Origin: Clostridiales bacterium
Lineage (GTDB): Bacteria; Bacillota; Clostridia; Oscillospirales; Oscillospiraceae
Direction: 5' to 3'
Assembly (NCBI GenBank): GCA_004556345.1
Contig: SFHQ01000028.1
Span: forward strand, 1-23,177
Length of the DNA: 23,177 bases
A model generated the notes under the pieces. That model was given only the letters and a program-made list of their open reading frames with translations. It did not search any database and was not told where the DNA came from. The translations under genes and the position numbers were made by a program. Positions 1 to 6,784 of the stretch are shown in pieces (the first letter of the stretch is position 1; the number at the start of each line of letters is the position of its first letter).

Positions 1-113
1 CAAGCAAGAAGTATATCTGCCTCTGAATGGAGTAAAGATGCATGGAGTCTAAAAACTTTTAGCCTGTGCAGAGTATCTTTTCCTTCCAGTCTCTGCTATA
101 CTCTTCTGTAAGA

Positions 114-134
114 CGAATTTTTTTGAAAAATTCG
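114..134. other. AT-rich hairpin upstream of the deacetylase gene
   Basis: A 9-bp perfect stem (CGAATTTTT at 114-122, AAAAATTCG at 126-134) closes a 3-nt loop. A short T run follows at 141-145, but not directly after the stem. It could be a weak terminator for something left of the window or part of the leader of the deacetylase gene. Nothing else in bases 1-220 stands out except the ribosome binding site just before 221; no clean promoter was identified. Confidence 0.35.
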
Positions 135-220
135 GTTGCGTTTTTCCGGCAGGAGACTCTTTATTATATTAAAGGGGGTATTTGACGTGCGCCTCCCAAA
201 GGAGAAAGGAGAAAGCGACG

Positions 221-1027
221 ATGCTGAACCGCATTCTTACGCTGGCACTGATGCTGAGCGTTGTGATCTGCTGTATTTTTGTGTTCACGGAGGATCCCCC
301 GGAGCTGGAACAGACCGGCCCGCTGCCGATCTTGATGTACCATGACGTGACCGATGGACCGACAAGCGACAACCCAATGGTGGTGACGACGGAAAAGCTG
401 GAGGGGGACTTGTGCTGGCTGAAAGAAAACGGCTATCATACGATTCTTCCCCGGGAGCTGACCGCGGGAGAGCCGCTGCCGGAGAAACCCGTGATGATTA
501 CCTTTGATGATGGATACGTCAGCAATTACCGCCTTTTATTTCCGCTCCTGCAAAAATACCAGATGAAGGCAGCGATCTGCCTCATCGTCTCTCTGACGGA
601 CGAAGACCCGGAGGGGCATGGACACCTGACCTGGGATATGTGCCGGGAGATGCAGGCCAGCGGGCTGGTGGAGATCGCTTCCCATACCTACGCCCTGCAC
701 AACCTGGAGCAAAACGGCGACTATTTTGCAAAGGGAGTCAACGGCATCCAACGCAAGACAGGGGAGTCGAGCTGGCAGTTTCAGATGCGGGTCTTGACGG
801 ACCTGAAAAAGAGCCGGGATATCTTACAGCGAGAGCTTGGTACCGCGCCTCAACTGTTTGCCTACCCCTATGGAGAGACGGAACCGGACGCAGAGGCCTA
901 CCTGCGGCGCCTGTTCCCCATGACGGTCATCACAGGAAGAGGGGAGATCGGGACCCTGGAGGGCCGCTATCATCTGCCGCGCATTTCCGTCTGCCAGGAG
1001 ACGCAGCTGGGGGATCGATTGTTATAA
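221..1027 (+). CDS. Membrane-anchored polysaccharide deacetylase (NodB/CE4 family)
   Basis: The 268-aa product is expected to remove N- or O-acetyl groups from an extracellular polysaccharide or peptidoglycan at the outer face of the membrane. Residues 1-22 form a hydrophobic, uncleaved-looking anchor. The CE4 motifs are visible: TFDDG at 94-98 (catalytic Asp and metal-binding Asp), SHTYALH at 154-160 (the two metal-ligand His at 155 and 160), and FAYPYG at 213-218. An ILMYHDV motif at 37-43 is typical of Firmicutes extracellular deacetylases. I chose the ATG at 221 because AAGGAG-type sites lie just upstream (about 200-212); an in-frame TTG at 182 would put that Shine-Dalgarno inside the gene and adds no domain. 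It stands alone, convergent with the BTAD regulator. The natural substrate cannot be told from sequence. Confidence 0.88.
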   Translation: MLNRILTLALMLSVVICCIFVFTEDPPELEQTGPLPILMYHDVTDGPTSDNPMVVTTEKLEGDLCWLKENGYHTILPRELTAGEPLPEKPVMITFDDGYVSNYRLLFPLLQKYQMKAAICLIVSLTDEDPEGHGHLTWDMCREMQASGLVEIASHTYALHNLEQNGDYFAKGVNGIQRKTGESSWQFQMRVLTDLKKSRDILQRELGTAPQLFAYPYGETEPDAEAYLRRLFPMTVITGRGEIGTLEGRYHLPRISVCQETQLGDRLL

Positions 1028-1064
1028 ACGGCACCATGCGGCCAAAAATAGACACGAAAAATAT

Positions 1065-1107
1065 CAGTTCCCGGAACCCTTTGCGCTGCAAAGAGTTCCG
1101 GGAACTG
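1065..1107. terminator. 20-bp hairpin between convergent genes
   Basis: Arms at 1065-1084 and 1088-1107 pair over 20 bp with one mismatch around a 3-nt loop (GCT). Each arm also contains its own near-palindrome around TTCCCGGAA. There is no U run on either side, so it is not a classical rho-independent terminator, but its position between two converging genes suggests a bidirectional transcription block or an mRNA 3'-end stabiliser. Confidence 0.5.
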
Positions 1108-1140
1108 GCATAAGTCAAGGTATTTGATCGGATTGGTGGA

Positions 1141-2346
1141 TCACTCCACCGGTTCCAAGGGCTGCACCACGCACCGCAGACGCGCGGGGGAGTGGGGGTA
1201 GCGGCGGTAGAAGGCCGTCATGAGCCGGTTGGCGACCATGTGGCTGTTTTCATAGTTGGCCCTGGGCAGGAGGATCACATATTGCGAGACGCTGCACTGG
1301 GAAGCGACGTCCCCCTTTCGCAGGTTCTGGCGAATGAGCTCCTGGAGGTTTTCCATGGCCCGGTCCAGGCTGCGCTTGGGCAGCTCACTGCCGTCCTTGG
1401 CGGCGACGGTAAGCAGGCACAGATGCGCAGTATTTCCCGTGCGGGCCATGGTCCGGGTCTCGGATCGGTAGAGGATCTTGAAAAAGTCATAGGTGCAGAG
1501 CATGGCTCCGCCGATGACGTGCTCCTCTTTCAGCTGATCCCGCAGGTCCTCCACGGACAGGGCATGGTTGTTGACGGTGCGGGTGGCCTTGCGGTAGAGG
1601 GCCCGCAGCTCGTCCGAGGGCATGACGCCGAAGTTGGAGAAAAACAGCTCGCTCATCTCCTCATACACGGCGATGGCCCCCTTTTGGTTCCCCATCTTGA
1701 GCAGCGTGCGGATGAGCTGGGCGTATAGCCTCTCCTGATAGGGTTCGATGCGTACGGCCTGCCGGGCCAGGAGAATGGCTTCCTGCAAGCGGTCCTGCTC
1801 CTCCAAGAGCTGGATGCTCTCCTCGGCGGTCTGGACGTACCGCTGGTGGTAATAGGTCGTGATGGGCACCAGCCACAGTTCACTGGACAGCTTGGGCAAT
1901 ATGTCGTTGGAGTAGAGCGCCAGCGCCTGCTGATAGGCTTCCAGCCGCTCGTCGCCCTCTAGCGCGGCCCCGCGGCTGCAGAGGGTGTCAAAGACCTCTG
2001 CGTCCACTTCCAGAGGAACGTCTGTGTTCCAGATGTAACAGCCGGCCTTTCGGCGCAGCAGCGTCCGCCCCAGGCCCTCCTGGAGCTTGTCCAGGGTGGC
2101 GCGGATGCGGTGGACCACCGACTTGAGCGCGTTGTGCGGGTCCGATGAGCGGGTGTCCTCCCCCCAGCACAGGTCCACCAGCTCCTGCTGGGAGATGATT
2201 TTTTCCCGGTGGTAGATCAGATACGCCAGGACCGCCCACACCTTTCGGGAGCGGTCGTCCTCATCCGAGATGACGGTTTCCCCATAGCGAAGGGTGAATT
2301 TTCCCAGAACTTGTATTTGTAAAATAGGTTCCATGACTTCCTGCAT
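1141..2346 (-). CDS. BTAD-type transcriptional regulator with C-terminal degenerate GGDEF-like domain
   Basis: This is a probable DNA-binding regulator of 401 aa. Residues about 8-105 resemble an OmpR-like winged helix (IQVLGKFTLRYG start, then a helix pair ending near RRKAGCYIW). Residues about 110-255 match the bacterial transcriptional activator (BTAD) helical-repeat domain, with a DAEVFD start and a LALYSNDILP segment. Residues about 275-395 look like a GGDEF fold (RKGDVASQ, then YVILLP), but the signature position reads CSVSQ (351-355), so no cyclase activity is expected. I prefer the ATG at 2346 because GAGG lies 9 nt upstream; the ATG at 2370 adds 8 residues but has AGGA only 1 nt away. 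A promoter is proposed at 2427-2455. The target genes are unknown; the divergent gene at 2608 is a candidate. Confidence 0.82.
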   Translation of the reverse strand: MQEVMEPILQIQVLGKFTLRYGETVISDEDDRSRKVWAVLAYLIYHREKIISQQELVDLCWGEDTRSSDPHNALKSVVHRIRATLDKLQEGLGRTLLRRKAGCYIWNTDVPLEVDAEVFDTLCSRGAALEGDERLEAYQQALALYSNDILPKLSSELWLVPITTYYHQRYVQTAEESIQLLEEQDRLQEAILLARQAVRIEPYQERLYAQLIRTLLKMGNQKGAIAVYEEMSELFFSNFGVMPSDELRALYRKATRTVNNHALSVEDLRDQLKEEHVIGGAMLCTYDFFKILYRSETRTMARTGNTAHLCLLTVAAKDGSELPKRSLDRAMENLQELIRQNLRKGDVASQCSVSQYVILLPRANYENSHMVANRLMTAFYRRYPHSPARLRCVVQPLEPVE

Positions 2347-2426
2347 GCTGCCGCACCTCGATTGTTCCATTTCCTGTTTTTGAAGGCATTTTGTTGCTGT
2401 GTATCCTGAATTCTCTTGTCTCTAAT

Positions 2427-2455
2427 AGGATACCATAAAATGCAAACAATTACAA
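2427..2455 (-). promoter_or_regulatory. Possible SigA promoter for the BTAD regulator
   Basis: On the minus strand, TTGTAA (2450-2455) and TATCCT (2427-2432) are separated by exactly 17 bp and sit about 80 bp upstream of the chosen start. Each hexamer matches 4 of 6 consensus bases, so support is moderate. Confidence 0.42.
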
Positions 2456-2562
2456 ACAAAATAGAGCGTTCCAGTGCATCAATATTCCGGAAGTTGTACT
2501 TTTGTTGTTTTAAGCTGCGGTGAAAAAGAGGATTTATACCCGGTTTTCTAACGGGCCTCCTG

Positions 2563-2568
2563 TATAAT
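2563..2568 (+). promoter_or_regulatory. -10 box candidate for the 2608 gene
   Basis: A perfect TATAAT lies 39 bp before the start codon at 2608. The region 17 bp upstream (about 2540-2545) gives no good -35 match, so the promoter may need an activator or may be fortuitous. Confidence 0.4.
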
Positions 2569-2607
2569 TTCCCTTGATTCAAACTGAACCTAGAAAGGGA
2601 TGACCCC

Positions 2608-3030
2608 ATGCAAAAGATGGAACGAATGCCCGGCGATGCGATCCATGTCTGTGTGGACGCCTATCCAAACCGCGTGTTGCAGGGCCGCCTGCAAAGCGCC
2701 GCTTGGGTGGGAGAGATGCCGTTCGTCAGCCTGATGGATTTTTTCAAGCAAGTGGAGCATCTCCTGGACGAGCAGCTGCCGCCCCAGGCTTTTACCACCA
2801 TGCGGCGCTTTGGCCCGGTGGTGAAGCCGGAGAAGACTCATGGCGAGGTGGAGCAGAGTGCGTCGGGGAAGCTGGCCACCTTTTATGTCCGCATCCTCTT
2901 CCGGCAGAACGCCAGCTGGCAGGGCACCGTCCTCTGGTCCGAGGGCAGCCAGGAGGAACGCTTCCGCAGCGCCTTGGAGCTGGCCCTGCTCCTGGACAGC
3001 GCCCTGGAGCAGGTGAGCGAGCGCAGGTAG
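2608..3030 (+). CDS. Hypothetical protein, 140 aa
   Basis: I do not recognise this protein. It is a small soluble-looking product with no signal peptide or membrane segment and no obvious catalytic motif. A segment around residues 87-110 (KLATFYVRILFRQNASWQGTV) suggests beta strands, and the last 30 residues form an amphipathic, leucine-rich helix. The ATG at 2608 has AAAGG about 10 nt upstream and a TATAAT box further up. It is divergent from the BTAD regulator with about 260 bp between start codons, so it could be that regulator's target. It is followed by a bidirectional terminator shared with the tRNA-Leu gene. Confidence 0.75.
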   Translation: MQKMERMPGDAIHVCVDAYPNRVLQGRLQSAAWVGEMPFVSLMDFFKQVEHLLDEQLPPQAFTTMRRFGPVVKPEKTHGEVEQSASGKLATFYVRILFRQNASWQGTVLWSEGSQEERFRSALELALLLDSALEQVSERR

Positions 3031-3062
3031 CCGCTGTTTTGCAACATGAAAAAAAGAAATGA

Positions 3063-3097
3063 AAAAGGAACGAGCCCAATCTGGACTCGTTCCTTTT
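3063..3097. terminator. Bidirectional rho-independent terminator
   Basis: The stem AAAAGGAACGAG (3063-3074) pairs with CTCGTTCCTTTT (3086-3097). On the plus strand it ends the 2608 gene. On the minus strand it follows the CCA end of the first tRNA-Leu and is followed by TTTTT. Confidence 0.85.
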
Positions 3098-3184
3098 GGT
3101 GCGCGAGGCGGGACTTGAACCCGCACGTGCGTATTGCACACTAGAACCTGAATCTAGCGAGTCTGCCAATTCCACCACTCGCGC
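3097..3184 (-). tRNA. tRNA-Leu(CAG), copy 1
   Basis: On the minus strand the 88-nt gene begins GCGCGAG and closes with CTCGCGC, discriminator A and an encoded CCA. The anticodon loop is TTCAGGT inside a CTAGA/TCTAG stem, giving anticodon CAG (reads CUG). The long variable arm (GTGC AATAC GCAC) and the GGTTCAAGTCCC T-arm are typical of class II tRNA-Leu. The sequence is identical to copy 2. Confidence 0.97.
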
Positions 3185-3228
3185 GTCGCTATTTGATTTT
3201 CTGACGGCTAGCAGACCGTCGAAGAAAA

Positions 3229-3250
3229 AAGTGAGTCAAAAGACTCACTT
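3229..3250 (-). terminator. Terminator after tRNA-Leu copy 2
   Basis: A 9-bp stem (AAGTGAGTC/GACTCACTT) with a 4-nt loop starts directly after the CCA of copy 2 and, on the minus strand, runs into TTTTTTC. It separates the two tRNA genes transcriptionally. Confidence 0.8.
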
Positions 3251-3338
3251 TGGTGCGCGAGGCGGGACTTGAACCCGCACGTGCGTATTGCACACTAGAA
3301 CCTGAATCTAGCGAGTCTGCCAATTCCACCACTCGCGC
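3251..3338 (-). tRNA. tRNA-Leu(CAG), copy 2
   Basis: This 88-nt sequence is identical to the copy at 3097-3184: the same GCGCGAG acceptor, CAG anticodon, long variable arm and encoded CCA. It is the promoter-proximal copy: a consensus promoter lies at 3405-3433, about 65 nt upstream of the mature 5' end. The 5' leader contains two TGAGCGGC repeats. Confidence 0.97.
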
Positions 3339-3404
3339 ACATATTCACTTTTTAGCGCCGCTCACTTCGTTTCAGAAGCTCACGTGCCGCTCAGTGCAGG
3401 ACTT

Positions 3405-3433
3405 ATAATACCATCGCCTTTTGAAAAAGTCAA
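3405..3433 (-). promoter_or_regulatory. SigA promoter for tRNA-Leu
   Basis: On the minus strand TTGACT (3428-3433), a 17-bp spacer and TATTAT (3405-3410) form a near-consensus promoter facing the tRNA genes. The -35 box lies within a TTGAAAAAGTC inverted repeat that spans about 3421-3453. Confidence 0.85.
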
Positions 3434-3464
3434 GCGTTTTTTTCGACTTTTTCAAAGAAATTTC

Positions 3465-3507
3465 AAAAAAGTTTCCCACCCCGCCCGCAGGGGACGGAGT
3501 GGGAAAC
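3465..3507 (-). terminator. Terminator of the tsaE-tsaB-upp operon
   Basis: On the minus strand GTTTCCCAC (from 3507) pairs with GTGGGAAAC (to 3471), and six T residues follow (complement of 3465-3470). It begins 20 bp after the upp stop codon. Confidence 0.85.
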
Positions 3508-3526
3508 CACAGTGCCTGAAAATACT

Positions 3527-4156
3527 TTACTTCGTGCCGAAGATCCGGTCGCCGGCGTCGCCCAGGCCGGGGACGATGTAGCCGTGCTCGTTGAGCTTTT
3601 CATCCACGGCGGCGACGTAGATCTCCACGTCGGGGTGGTCGGCGCGGACGCGCTCGATGCCCTCGGGGGCGGCGAGGATATTCATGAGCTTGATGTTCTT
3701 CACGCCGTATTCCTTGACAAAGGTGATGGCAGCGGAGGCGGAGCCGCCGGTGGCCAGCATGGGGTCGAGGATGATGACGTCCCGCTCGGCGATGTCAGTG
3801 GGCATCTTGCAGTAATACTTCACCGGCTCCAGGGTCTCAGGGTCCCGGAAGAGGCCGATGTGACCGACCTTGGCGGAGGGGATCAGGGTGAGGATGCCCT
3901 CGACCATGCCCAGGCCCGCCCGCAGGACGGGGACGATGGCCAGCTTCTTGCCGGCCAGCTGGTAGGTCACGGCCTTCGCCACAGGGGTCTGGACCTCCAC
4001 CGGCTCCAGGGGAAGGTTCCGGGTGGCGTCGTAGCACATGAGGGTGGCGATCTCGCCCACGATCTCCCGGAAGTCTCTCACGCCGGTGGTCTCATCCCGC
4101 AGGATGGACAGCTTATGTTGCAGCAGGGGGTGGTCCAATACGTGTACCATTTCCAT
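3527..4156 (-). CDS. upp: Uracil phosphoribosyltransferase
   Basis: This cytosolic enzyme makes UMP from uracil and PRPP (pyrimidine salvage). The 209-aa length is the normal family length. The PRPP-binding loop DPMLATGGSA is at residues 131-140, the PVLRAGLGM segment at 76-84, and the uracil-binding C-terminus GYIVPGLGDAGDR is intact. The start at 4156 has AAAGGAG about 10 nt upstream. It is the last gene of a three-gene cluster behind tsaE and tsaB (30-bp gap from tsaB) and is followed by a clear terminator. No PyrR-type leader or dedicated promoter is visible in the short gap, so it is probably co-transcribed with tsaEB. Confidence 0.97.
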   Translation of the reverse strand: MEMVHVLDHPLLQHKLSILRDETTGVRDFREIVGEIATLMCYDATRNLPLEPVEVQTPVAKAVTYQLAGKKLAIVPVLRAGLGMVEGILTLIPSAKVGHIGLFRDPETLEPVKYYCKMPTDIAERDVIILDPMLATGGSASAAITFVKEYGVKNIKLMNILAAPEGIERVRADHPDVEIYVAAVDEKLNEHGYIVPGLGDAGDRIFGTK

Positions 4157-4186
4157 TTGTATCGTTCTCCTTTTTCTCAGTCGGTC

Positions 4187-4906
4187 TTAGGTGGTTTGTT
4201 TTTTGGCGGCTTCTTCCCGTTCCAGGCGCTCCCGCTCGGCCTGGGAGAGGCGGTGGTAGATCGGCACCAGCTCGCCGGGGGAGACGGTCTGGCCGGTCCG
4301 AGCCAGTTCTAATCCCATCCGGGCCACGCCCCAGGCGCTCTGCATCCGCAGGTTCGGGGGGGCTAAGACGGCGGGGATGCCGGCGGCGGTCAGGGCGTCG
4401 TAGCAGAGCTGTGCCCCGTCGCCCACGACGATCTGGGGGACGCTCGTCCCCTCCAACTCCTTGACCAGGTCGGCCAGGGCAATGGCCCGGTCGGGGGTCA
4501 GGCGGTGGGGGGCAGTGCCGTTCACTTGGAAGCGGGCGTTGTAGACCTGGTGCCGTCGGGCGTCCATGGCGGCGCAGACCTCCCCCTGGAACCCGGCCAG
4601 GCTCCAGGCCATGGCTTCCAGGGTCGAGCAGCCCGCGCAGGGCAGCTCAGCGGCCCAGGCCAGGCCCTTGGCGGCGGCCACGCCGATGCGCAGGCCGGTA
4701 AAGGAACCCGGCCCGGCGGCCACGGCGATGAGGTCCAGGTCCTGCGGCTTGAGACCGCACTGTTCCAGCAGGCCCGCCGCCATGGGCAGCAGGGTCTGGC
4801 TGTGGGTCAGACCCGTGTGCAGGTAGGTCTGGCCCAGTAACATTTCGTCCTCACACAGGGCGGCCGAGGCCGCGACGGCGGAGGATTCTAAGGCTAAGAT
4901 CTTCAT
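4187..4906 (-). CDS. tsaB: tRNA threonylcarbamoyladenosine biosynthesis protein TsaB
   Basis: TsaB is the non-catalytic partner that, with TsaD and TsaE, transfers threonylcarbamoyl to A37 of ANN-decoding tRNAs (t6A). The 239-aa product shows the family start MKILALESS, the GLTHSQTLLP segment (residues 32-41) and the AAGPGSFTGLRIG loop near 63-75. The last 20 residues are a charged tail (ERERLEREEAAKKQ). The start overlaps the tsaE stop by 4 bp (4903-4906, ATGA), which indicates translational coupling. tsaD and rimI, frequent neighbours, are not in this window. Confidence 0.95.
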   Translation of the reverse strand: MKILALESSAVAASAALCEDEMLLGQTYLHTGLTHSQTLLPMAAGLLEQCGLKPQDLDLIAVAAGPGSFTGLRIGVAAAKGLAWAAELPCAGCSTLEAMAWSLAGFQGEVCAAMDARRHQVYNARFQVNGTAPHRLTPDRAIALADLVKELEGTSVPQIVVGDGAQLCYDALTAAGIPAVLAPPNLRMQSAWGVARMGLELARTGQTVSPGELVPIYHRLSQAERERLEREEAAKKQTT

Positions 4907-5376
4907 GGCGTCCTCCCTTCCGGCGGTTCGGGCTTGTCCGGGTCCCAGCCGTCCAGGCCGGGGCCGTGGAGGGTGATGATTCGTTGGCCGTCGGTCACGC
5001 CCCGGCGGATGTCCACCCAGAGGGTGTCCTCGTCCAAAGCGTCCCGGATGTTTTCACTCCACTCTACGGCGCAGATGCCGCCCCGGCGCAGGAAGTCCTC
5101 CCAGCCGATGTCGAAGAGATCGTCGGCGTCTCGCAGGCGGTACATATCAAAGTGGAACAGGGGCAGCCGTCCCCCCTCGTATTCGTTCACGATGGTAAAG
5201 GTGGGGCTGGTGACCCGCTGGGGGATGCCCAGGCCCTGGGCCATGCCCCGGACAAAGGCGGTCTTGCCCGCCCCCAGGTCCCCGGTGAAGGCCACGACGG
5301 CGCCGGGCTGCAAGCGCTGGACCAGCGCCCGGCCCAGGGCTTCGGTGTCCTGTTCGCTGGCGGAATATCGCTCCAT
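4903..5376 (-). CDS. tsaE: tRNA threonylcarbamoyladenosine biosynthesis ATPase TsaE
   Basis: TsaE is the P-loop ATPase of t6A synthesis, acting on the TsaB-TsaD complex. The 157-aa protein has the Walker A motif GDLGAGKT at 32-39, the SPTFTIVNEY segment at 57-66, FDMYRL at 76-81 and EW at 105-106, all standard for the family. I chose the ATG at 5376 because AGGAAGGAG lies 7 nt upstream. The open frame continues upstream to 5973, but that extension runs antisense through the start of rodA, has no family similarity and is rejected. It overlaps tsaB by 4 bp. A promoter candidate lies near 5436-5475. Confidence 0.95.
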   Translation of the reverse strand: MERYSASEQDTEALGRALVQRLQPGAVVAFTGDLGAGKTAFVRGMAQGLGIPQRVTSPTFTIVNEYEGGRLPLFHFDMYRLRDADDLFDIGWEDFLRRGGICAVEWSENIRDALDEDTLWVDIRRGVTDGQRIITLHGPGLDGWDPDKPEPPEGRTP

Positions 5377-5435
5377 GGCGTCACTCCTTCCTGCCCGTGG
5401 CCGCGCCAGGGGGCCGCCGGGTGTATATTCAATGT

Positions 5436-5475
5436 ATTCTATCATAAAATCACGGCGGTTGCACCCCTCTGTGAC
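5436..5475 (-). promoter_or_regulatory. Candidate promoter region of tsaE-tsaB-upp
   Basis: Two overlapping possibilities are seen on the minus strand. One is an extended -10, TGATAGAAT (5436-5444), without a good -35. The other is an ECF-like pair, GTCACA (5470-5475) and CGTGAT (5449-5454) with a 15-bp spacer. The GTCACA element is preceded by CAAAAAATTT, as in the elements upstream of the genes at 6785 and 22858. Confidence 0.35.
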
Positions 5476-5535
5476 AAATTTTTTGGCCCGGGGCGGGGTA
5501 TTCTGGGGGAAAGACCGGAGAGGGGGTGCTGGGCG

Positions 5536-6633
5536 ATGGGAAACGAGAGGGGAGAGCGGACGCTGTTTTTCCTGGGTCTCACGGCGTCCCTGCTGGGCTT
5601 GGCCCTCATTTACAGCGCCACCCACTACGACGAAGCCCTCCATAGTTTGGTCTGGAAGCAGGCGGCGGCCTTGGGGGTGGGGGTCGTGCTGTGCCTGCTC
5701 CTGTGGCAGATCCATTTGCGCGAGCTGGTCGAGCGGGCTTGGTGGCTGCTGGCGGTGGGCAATCTCGGCTTTCTGCTCCTGCTCATCCCCTTCGGCAACG
5801 AGGACGGGACGGGGAACAAGAGCTGGATCGCCTTGCCCGGCGGGCATTTTAACCTCCAGCCTGCGGAGTTTGGCAAGCTGCTCTTCCTGCTCCTTCTGGC
5901 CCTCCAGCTGACCCGGCTGGAGGAAGAGGGCAGCCTGGACCGCCTGCGGTCTGTTCTGGCCCTGCTGGCCCACGTGGGGGGGTTATGCGGCCTTCTGTAT
6001 CTTGTCTCCGGTGACCTGGGGATGGCGGCCATTTACCTAGGCCTGTATTTCGGGATGCTCTGGGGGGCGGGGGTCCATCCTCTGTGGCTGGGGGGAGAGG
6101 TGGCCGTTGGGGTCGGCGGCCTTGTCCTCCTCTGGCCCCGCCTGCCGGAGTATATCCGCCTGCGCGTTCAAGTGGTCTTGGACCACGACCTGGATCCCTT
6201 GGGCAAGGGCTTTCAGCAGGGGAGAAGTCTCCTGGCCCTCGGCTCCGGGAAGCTCACGGGACAAGGCTACCTCCAGGGCATCCAGACGCAAAGCACCTCC
6301 CCCGCCGCCCTCCCCGCGCGGCATACCGATTTTCTCTTCGCCGCCGCCGGGGAAGAGTTGGGCCTGGTGGGTTGCCTGCTCATCCTGGGCCTGTTGAGCG
6401 CCATCGTGTTCCGCTGCATCTGGCTGGCCAAGACCAGCCGAGACCCCTTTTTCACCGCCGTGGCGTCGGGAACGGCGGCGATGTTTGCCACCCAGACGAT
6501 CTTGAACGTGGCCATGTGTCTCTACGCCGCCCCGGTGGTGGGGGTGACGCTGCCGTTTTTCAGCTACGGCGGCTCGTCGCTCGTGGCCTCCTTCGGGGCC
6601 GTGGGGGTATTGGGGGCGCTGAAACGGCGGTAA
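5536..6633 (+). CDS. RodA/FtsW-type peptidoglycan glycosyltransferase (SEDS family)
   Basis: SEDS proteins polymerise lipid II into glycan strands together with a class B penicillin-binding protein. This 365-aa membrane protein has about 10 hydrophobic segments. Diagnostic motifs are QGRSLLALGSGKLTGQGYLQG, PARHTDFLFAAAGEELG with the invariant Asp at 265, and LPFFSYGGSSL near 339-349. The length and the isolated position fit RodA (elongation) or a sporulation or accessory paralog; FtsW and SpoVE are usually in the dcw cluster. The ATG at 5536 has GAGAGGGGG upstream; longer in-frame starts back to 4966 run antisense through tsaE and are rejected. There is no partner PBP in the window and no clear terminator after it. 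Confidence 0.9.
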   Translation: MGNERGERTLFFLGLTASLLGLALIYSATHYDEALHSLVWKQAAALGVGVVLCLLLWQIHLRELVERAWWLLAVGNLGFLLLLIPFGNEDGTGNKSWIALPGGHFNLQPAEFGKLLFLLLLALQLTRLEEEGSLDRLRSVLALLAHVGGLCGLLYLVSGDLGMAAIYLGLYFGMLWGAGVHPLWLGGEVAVGVGGLVLLWPRLPEYIRLRVQVVLDHDLDPLGKGFQQGRSLLALGSGKLTGQGYLQGIQTQSTSPAALPARHTDFLFAAAGEELGLVGCLLILGLLSAIVFRCIWLAKTSRDPFFTAVASGTAAMFATQTILNVAMCLYAAPVVGVTLPFFSYGGSSLVASFGAVGVLGALKRR

Positions 6634-6645
6634 CAGAAGAAATTT

Positions 6646-6675
6646 CAAAAAATTTTTGAGAAAAGTGTCACAAAT
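6646..6675 (+). promoter_or_regulatory. Upstream element shared with the SLH gene
   Basis: This element consists of a run of six A and five T after a C, then GAGAAAAG and TGTCACAAAT. It matches 22734-22762 at 26 of 29 aligned positions with one gap. It lies 110 bp before the start at 6785 and could be part of an alternative-sigma promoter (GTCACA at 6667-6672 as a -35). The matching -10 is not clear here. Confidence 0.5.
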
Positions 6676-6784
6676 TGCTCTTGGTATCTATTTTGGAAGC
6701 ATTGAAAAAACTGACTATCGCATAACCCACCCGCTCCAGGGCAAACTACCCTTAAGATTTGATTCGATCAAGGAGGGGCTTTGC

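Noticed and set aside
3512..4312. 266-codon plus-strand frame opposite upp, and similar frames opposite tsaB, cyuA-like, sufS and sufD
   Set aside because: They are antisense shadows of well-recognised genes, without ribosome binding sites or family motifs.
5377..5973. N-terminal extension of tsaE by 199 codons
   Set aside because: It overlaps rodA antisense, is low-complexity (Gln/Pro/Arg-rich), and the conserved protein starts at 5376 with a good ribosome binding site.
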